Shown in pieces: positions 12,300 to 15,915 of a stretch of DNA of 15,915 nt. Origin of the DNA: SVTX01 sp045132775 (GTDB lineage: Bacteria; Bacillota; Clostridia; Oscillospirales; CAG-272); the NCBI GenBank assembly GCA_045132775.1, contig JBGUSX010000010.1, positions 1-15,915 of the forward strand, read 5' to 3'. The notes under the pieces were generated by a model. That model was not told where the DNA came from. It was given only the letters and a program-made list of their open reading frames with translations, and did not search any database. How positions within the stretch are numbered: the first letter of the stretch is position 1; every line of letters starts with the position of its first letter. A program made the translations under genes and the position numbers.

Positions 12300-15200
12300 A
12301 TGAAACAAAAAACTCCTCTGTCAAGAAAATTCTGGACAGCTCTCGTTCTCTTCGGTCTGATGGGTCAGGTCGCGTGGGTCGTTGAGAATATGTATCTCAA
12401 CGTATTTATCTACGAGATGTTCAACGCGTCCCCCGAGGACATATCCGCAATGGTCGCGGCAAGCGCGGTAACCGCAACGCTTACGACCGTGCTCATCGGT
12501 GCGCTCTCCGACCGCATCGGCAAAAGAAAGATATTTATCTCGGCAGGCTACATACTTTGGGGACTTTCTATTCTCTGCTTTGCACTTCTCTGCACAAACA
12601 GGATCGACCCCGTAGCCGCTATGACAACGAATATTACCGCGGTGCTCGTTACCTTTACCGTGATACTCGACTGTGTAATGACCTTTTTCGGATCGTCTGC
12701 AAATGACGCAGCATTCAATGCATGGCTAACCGACTCTACCGACGACTCAAACCGCGGAAGTGCCGAGGGTATCAACGCAATGATGCCACTTGTGGCGATA
12801 CTAGTCGTGTTCGGCGGCTTTATTCCGCTTGACGGAATGGACAAATACACCCGCTGGCCCCTTATCTTCACGATAATCGGAATTGCTGTCATAATCGTCG
12901 GAATAATCGGCTTCTTCGTTATTGAGGACAAGAACACAAAAAAGAGCGAAACGGGATATTTCAAAAACGTGATTTACGGCTTCCGTCCGTCCACTGTGCG
13001 TTCAAACGTATCCTTTTACGTTTATCTCGCTCTCTTTATCATCTTCAACATCTCGATACAGATATTCATGCCCTACCTCATCATCTACTACGACAAGAGC
13101 CTGGGACTTGGCGGCAGCTACGTGTTCATTATGGCTCCCGCAGTCATCATCGCGGCGGTCGTAACTGCGATCTGGGGCAGAGTCTATGATAAAAAAGGCT
13201 TCGGTTTTTCGGGAGCTCTTGCTCTCGCCTGGCTCGCGGCGGGATACGTTATCCTCTTCCTTTTCACAAACACTGCCCTTGTATTCGTCGGCTCACTGCT
13301 TATGATGTGCGGATACCTCTCGGGAATGGCGGTATTCGGGGCAAAGATACGCGACCTTACACCGCAGGGTAAAGCCGGAATGCTTCAGGGCGTGCGCATC
13401 TTCTCGCAGGTGCTTGTGCCCGGTGTGATCGGACCATACATAGGCTCGCTCGTGCTTGCAAACGCCGACACGATCCTGAACGGCGACGGTACAGAATCCT
13501 TCCTGCCAAACTCCAACATCTTCCTCGCAGCTCTCGTTCCGATAGTTATATTGGCAATATTCCTTGCGATATACGGTGGCAAAAAGAAGCCCCGCACGGT
13601 AGATCTTACGACTCCGTTTGAGGACAAGGAAACACAAAGCACCACCTGGGACGAATATCCCCGTCCGCAGATGAAGCGCAGCTCCTATCTCTCGCTTTCG
13701 GGCGAATGGGAGCTCTTTGTCAGAGGTAAAAAGGGGGACGAGTCGCTTGGAAAAATTACCGTTCCCTTTCCGCCTGAGTCAAGGATCTCGGGAATAGAAA
13801 GACAGCTTAAAAAGGGGGAGAAGTACATTTACACAAAGGTCTTTTCTCTTCCCGACGGTATTAAAAACGACAGATACCTTCTCCACTTCGGTGCGGCGGA
13901 TCAGATCGCAAGAGTTACCCTCAACGGAAAATATCTCGGTGAGCACGCGGGCGGTTATCTTCCCTTCTCCTTTGACGTGACGGAGTCACTTGAAAGCGGA
14001 GAAAACGTCCTCACGGTTGAAATTGAGGACGACCTCGACCGCGATCTCGCATGGGGCAAGCAGAGGCGCGACCGCGGCGGTATGTGGTACACCCCCATAA
14101 GCGGACTCTGGAAGCAGGTATGGCTTGAGGCTGTTCCCGAAAACTATATTACGGGCATCAGGATCACGCCAAGCCTTGACAGTGTGAAAATTGAAGTTTC
14201 GGGCGGCAAGAGCGAAAAAACGATAACCTATCGCGACGGAGACACAGAGAAAACGGTTGAATTTTCAGGTGAGAGTGTGATCATTTCTCCCGAAAACGTG
14301 GTAAACTGGACTCCCGATGATCCGCATCTTTACTTTTTCTCCCTTTCGGACGGGTGCGACAGAATAGAGTCCTATTTTGCCCTCCGTACCGTCGACATTG
14401 AAGAGAAAGACGGCAAGAGCTACATTTCCCTCAACGGAGAGCCGATATTCTGTCACGGTCTTCTCGACCAGGGCTACTACCCCGACGGAATTTACACCCC
14501 CGCCTCCCCCGACGGTCTTTTGTACGACGTGAAGAAAATGAAGTCTCTCGGCTTCAACATGCTCCGCAAGCACATCAAGATCGAACACGAATTATTTTAC
14601 TACTTTTGCGACAAATACGGCATGCTGGTATTTCAGGATATGGTCAATTCGGGAGATTACAGCTTCCTTATCGACACCGCTCTGCCCACGATAGGCAAAA
14701 AACACGGTATCACTCACAAGGCAACCTTGCGTCGCCGCGAGCATTTCGAAAGAGATTCACGCGAAACTCTCGACCTGCTCTACAACCACCCTTGTGTCGT
14801 CTATTATACGATCTTCAACGAGGGATGGGGGCAGTACGATGCCGACCGCATCTATAAAGAGCTCAAGGAATACGACCCTACGCGCATCTACGACGCGACT
14901 TCGGGCTGGTTCATTGAAAACGAAAGCGACGTTACGAGCGACCATATCTACTTCAAGCCGATAACCGAGAAAAATCTCTCGCAAAAGCCCTCCCGTCCCT
15001 GCGTGCTTTCGGAATTCGGAGGTTACTCCTGCAAGATAGAGGGACACTCCTTCAATCTTGACAAGACCTACGGCTACAGCACGGCAAAGACGATGGATGA
15101 GTTTACCGAGTCGTTTTCCTCTCTGTACGAAAACGAGGTCATCCCTGCGATATCCCGCGGACTCTGTGCAACCGTTTACACGCAGGTCAGCGACGTTGAG

Positions 15201-15314
15201 GACGAGACGAACGGACTTATGACCTATGACAGACAGATCTGCAAGGTCGATGAAGGCAAGATGCAAAAGATCGCCCTTGATCTAAAAAATGCTTTTGAGG
15301 AGGTGACAAAATGA
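12300..15314 (+). CDS. MFS transporter-glycoside hydrolase family 2 fusion protein
   Basis: One uninterrupted 1004-codon frame joins two whole proteins. Residues ~11-427 form a 12-TM major facilitator permease: the loop motif GALSDRIGKRK (67-77), its weaker mirror WGRVYDKKG (292-300) and a cytoplasmic central loop (~209-235). A ~30-residue polar linker follows (KKKPRTVDLTTPFEDKE). Residues ~455-612 form a GH2 sugar-binding jelly roll (LSGEWELF; GGMWYTPISGLWKQVWLE), ~613-698 an immunoglobulin-like domain and ~699-1000 a TIM barrel. The GH2 acid/base is in FNEGWGQ (E841) and the nucleophile in LSEFGGYS (E905). Twelve helices place both ends in the cytosol, so the hydrolase would face the cytoplasm at the transporter exit. 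The likely role is import and immediate hydrolysis of a beta-glycoside; the sugar is unknown, and the NxK uronate motif of beta-glucuronidases was not seen. TGGAGATGAT precedes the ATG. The downstream gene overlaps by 4 bp. Confidence 0.9.
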   Translation: MKQKTPLSRKFWTALVLFGLMGQVAWVVENMYLNVFIYEMFNASPEDISAMVAASAVTATLTTVLIGALSDRIGKRKIFISAGYILWGLSILCFALLCTNRIDPVAAMTTNITAVLVTFTVILDCVMTFFGSSANDAAFNAWLTDSTDDSNRGSAEGINAMMPLVAILVVFGGFIPLDGMDKYTRWPLIFTIIGIAVIIVGIIGFFVIEDKNTKKSETGYFKNVIYGFRPSTVRSNVSFYVYLALFIIFNISIQIFMPYLIIYYDKSLGLGGSYVFIMAPAVIIAAVVTAIWGRVYDKKGFGFSGALALAWLAAGYVILFLFTNTALVFVGSLLMMCGYLSGMAVFGAKIRDLTPQGKAGMLQGVRIFSQVLVPGVIGPYIGSLVLANADTILNGDGTESFLPNSNIFLAALVPIVILAIFLAIYGGKKKPRTVDLTTPFEDKETQSTTWDEYPRPQMKRSSYLSLSGEWELFVRGKKGDESLGKITVPFPPESRISGIERQLKKGEKYIYTKVFSLPDGIKNDRYLLHFGAADQIARVTLNGKYLGEHAGGYLPFSFDVTESLESGENVLTVEIEDDLDRDLAWGKQRRDRGGMWYTPISGLWKQVWLEAVPENYITGIRITPSLDSVKIEVSGGKSEKTITYRDGDTEKTVEFSGESVIISPENVVNWTPDDPHLYFFSLSDGCDRIESYFALRTVDIEEKDGKSYISLNGEPIFCHGLLDQGYYPDGIYTPASPDGLLYDVKKMKSLGFNMLRKHIKIEHELFYYFCDKYGMLVFQDMVNSGDYSFLIDTALPTIGKKHGITHKATLRRREHFERDSRETLDLLYNHPCVVYYTIFNEGWGQYDADRIYKELKEYDPTRIYDATSGWFIENESDVTSDHIYFKPITEKNLSQKPSRPCVLSEFGGYSCKIEGHSFNLDKTYGYSTAKTMDEFTESFSSLYENEVIPAISRGLCATVYTQVSDVEDETNGLMTYDRQICKVDEGKMQKIALDLKNAFEEVTK

Positions 15315-15682
15315 AAACGCGAATACCGTCAACGGTCGTGATCTCAATTTTCGTGCTTATAAACAGCTTCTTCATGTTCTATCTGCTTCTCCCGATGGAT
15401 ATTCGGGGACTGCTTGAAAACAGCGCGGGATCAATACCGAACGATGAAAATATGGGAATGATCGCAATGGTGCCTCTGTTACTTGTCGGCGCGGTCGTCG
15501 TATTCTTCCTTTTCTGGATGCTCGCGATCGCTATTACACACGCTATCTGCCTTATCTTTACGATCAGAAATCGCCGATCGCCGATAAAGAGCGTTCGCAT
15601 AATAAACGTTGTTCTCACCGTAGCAAATATTGCGCTTGTTGCGGCTCCGATAGTTAAGATATTGATCTACTATTTGACTTAA
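15311..15682 (+). CDS. Small membrane protein, translationally coupled to the MFS-GH2 gene
   Basis: The 123-residue protein is not recognised. It has a hydrophobic helix at ~8-28, a polar loop with acidic residues (~38-48), a long hydrophobic stretch at ~50-85 that could be one or two helices, a basic loop (RNRRSPIKSVR) and a last helix at ~96-121. The positive loop suggests it faces the cytosol. The start overlaps the previous stop as ATGA and follows an excellent ribosome site, GAGGAGGTGA (15297-15306), inside the MFS-GH2 gene, so it should be made in quantity with it. An accessory role to the fusion transporter is inferred from position only. Confidence 0.8.
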   Translation: MKTRIPSTVVISIFVLINSFFMFYLLLPMDIRGLLENSAGSIPNDENMGMIAMVPLLLVGAVVVFFLFWMLAIAITHAICLIFTIRNRRSPIKSVRIINVVLTVANIALVAAPIVKILIYYLT

Positions 15683-15685
15683 TGG

Positions 15686-15727
15686 AACATCTCCCCTTGT
15701 TCGCTGACAGGGGGAGATGTTTTGTTT
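15686..15727 (+). terminator. Intrinsic terminator of the MFS-GH2 operon
   Basis: AACATCTCCCCTTGT (15686-15700) pairs with ACAGGGGGAGATGTT (15707-15721) over 15 bp with one G-U, around TCGCTG, followed by TTGTTTT. It begins three bases past the stop codon. Confidence 0.93.
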
Positions 15728-15747
15728 TCAAATTTTGATTTGGCGAA
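15724..15747. repeat. Orphan copy of a MITE end box
   Basis: GTTTTCAAATTTTGATTTG followed by GCGAA repeats, on this strand, the reverse complement of the right border of MITE-like copy 2 (12199-12222) with one change. The core AAATTTTGATTTG also occurs at the left border of copy 1 (2083-2095). The GCCTTC arm normally next to it is absent here. Confidence 0.6.
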
Positions 15748-15800
15748 CTGTTTGGTTTATCTTCACGGCAACAAATTTCCTTTTCGGGTTCGCTTTGCGT

Positions 15801-15908
15801 CCGTAGGGGAGGTGCTTGCTCCTCCCGATCTAAAGCATTTGTTTCTTCTTTAGCCATAAGGGTTTAATAGTCGTTTGTTAGCGGGAGGAGCAAGCGCCTC
15901 CCCTACGG
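15801..15908. repeat. Inverted-repeat element of a second family
   Basis: The arms 15801-15827 and 15882-15908 are reverse complements at 26 of 27 positions (CCGTAGGGGAGGnGCTTGCT then CCTCCCG). Each arm can fold on itself through GGGAGG/CCTCCC. The 54-bp centre has no gene. The element may continue past the window end. The 53 bases before it (15748-15800) show no recognisable feature. Confidence 0.75.
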
Positions 15909-15915
15909 TTTTAAA

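Overview
The window reads as chromosomal DNA from an anaerobic Gram-positive bacterium, most likely an uncultured Clostridia lineage (Bacillota). This is inferred from Shine-Dalgarno sites of the AGGAGG type, near-consensus sigma-A promoters with 17-bp spacers (often with an extended TG -10), intrinsic terminators ending in T-runs, oxygen-sensitive Fe-S redox enzymes, a lipoprotein-anchored ABC binding protein and structured intergenic repeats. Species cannot be named from the sequence. Every protein gene is on the + strand.

Layout. (1) 1-356: the 3' tail of a probable tRNA-Gln (+) converges on a complete tRNA-Gln(CUG) (-) across a shared bidirectional terminator; a tRNA-Arg(CCG) (+) lies divergently beyond an AT-rich promoter region. 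(2) 357-900: no protein gene. It holds stacked structured repeats: a long hairpin starting inside the tRNA CCA end, two ~65-bp hairpin repeats that each end in a copy of the tRNA T-arm, a ~180-bp segment bounded by 15-bp inverted repeats, a 20-bp perfect palindrome, a terminator and a promoter. (3) 963-5956: an aldo/keto reductase with two C-terminal 4Fe-4S clusters, then an operon of a siroheme sulfite/nitrite-reductase-like ferredoxin protein coupled by short overlaps to a complete FecB/FecC/FecE-type importer (lipoprotein, permease, ATPase). The two are separated by a ~250-bp MITE-like repeat. (4) 6022-7017: D-lactate dehydrogenase LdhA. (5) 7166-9906: an O-antigen-ligase/Wzy-like membrane protein and a Wzz-like chain-length protein, each with its own strong promoter. 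(6) 10107-11912: a Na/phosphate cotransporter with a C-terminal PhoU-like domain. (7) a second copy of the MITE-like repeat. (8) 12300-15682: a 1004-residue single ORF joining a 12-TM MFS permease to a complete glycoside hydrolase family 2 enzyme, translationally coupled to a small membrane protein. (9) the tail, with a terminator, an orphan copy of a MITE end box and another inverted-repeat element.

How the parts work together. The sulfite-reductase-like protein and the importer share an operon, which suggests that imported ligand (ferric chelate or tetrapyrrole type) and reduction chemistry are linked. LdhA disposes of fermentation reductant. The MFS-GH2 protein would take up a glycoside and hydrolyse it at the inner face of the membrane in one polypeptide; this is the most unusual object in the window. 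The other notable layer is non-coding: repeats whose stem differences are compensatory, so structure appears to be kept while sequence drifts.
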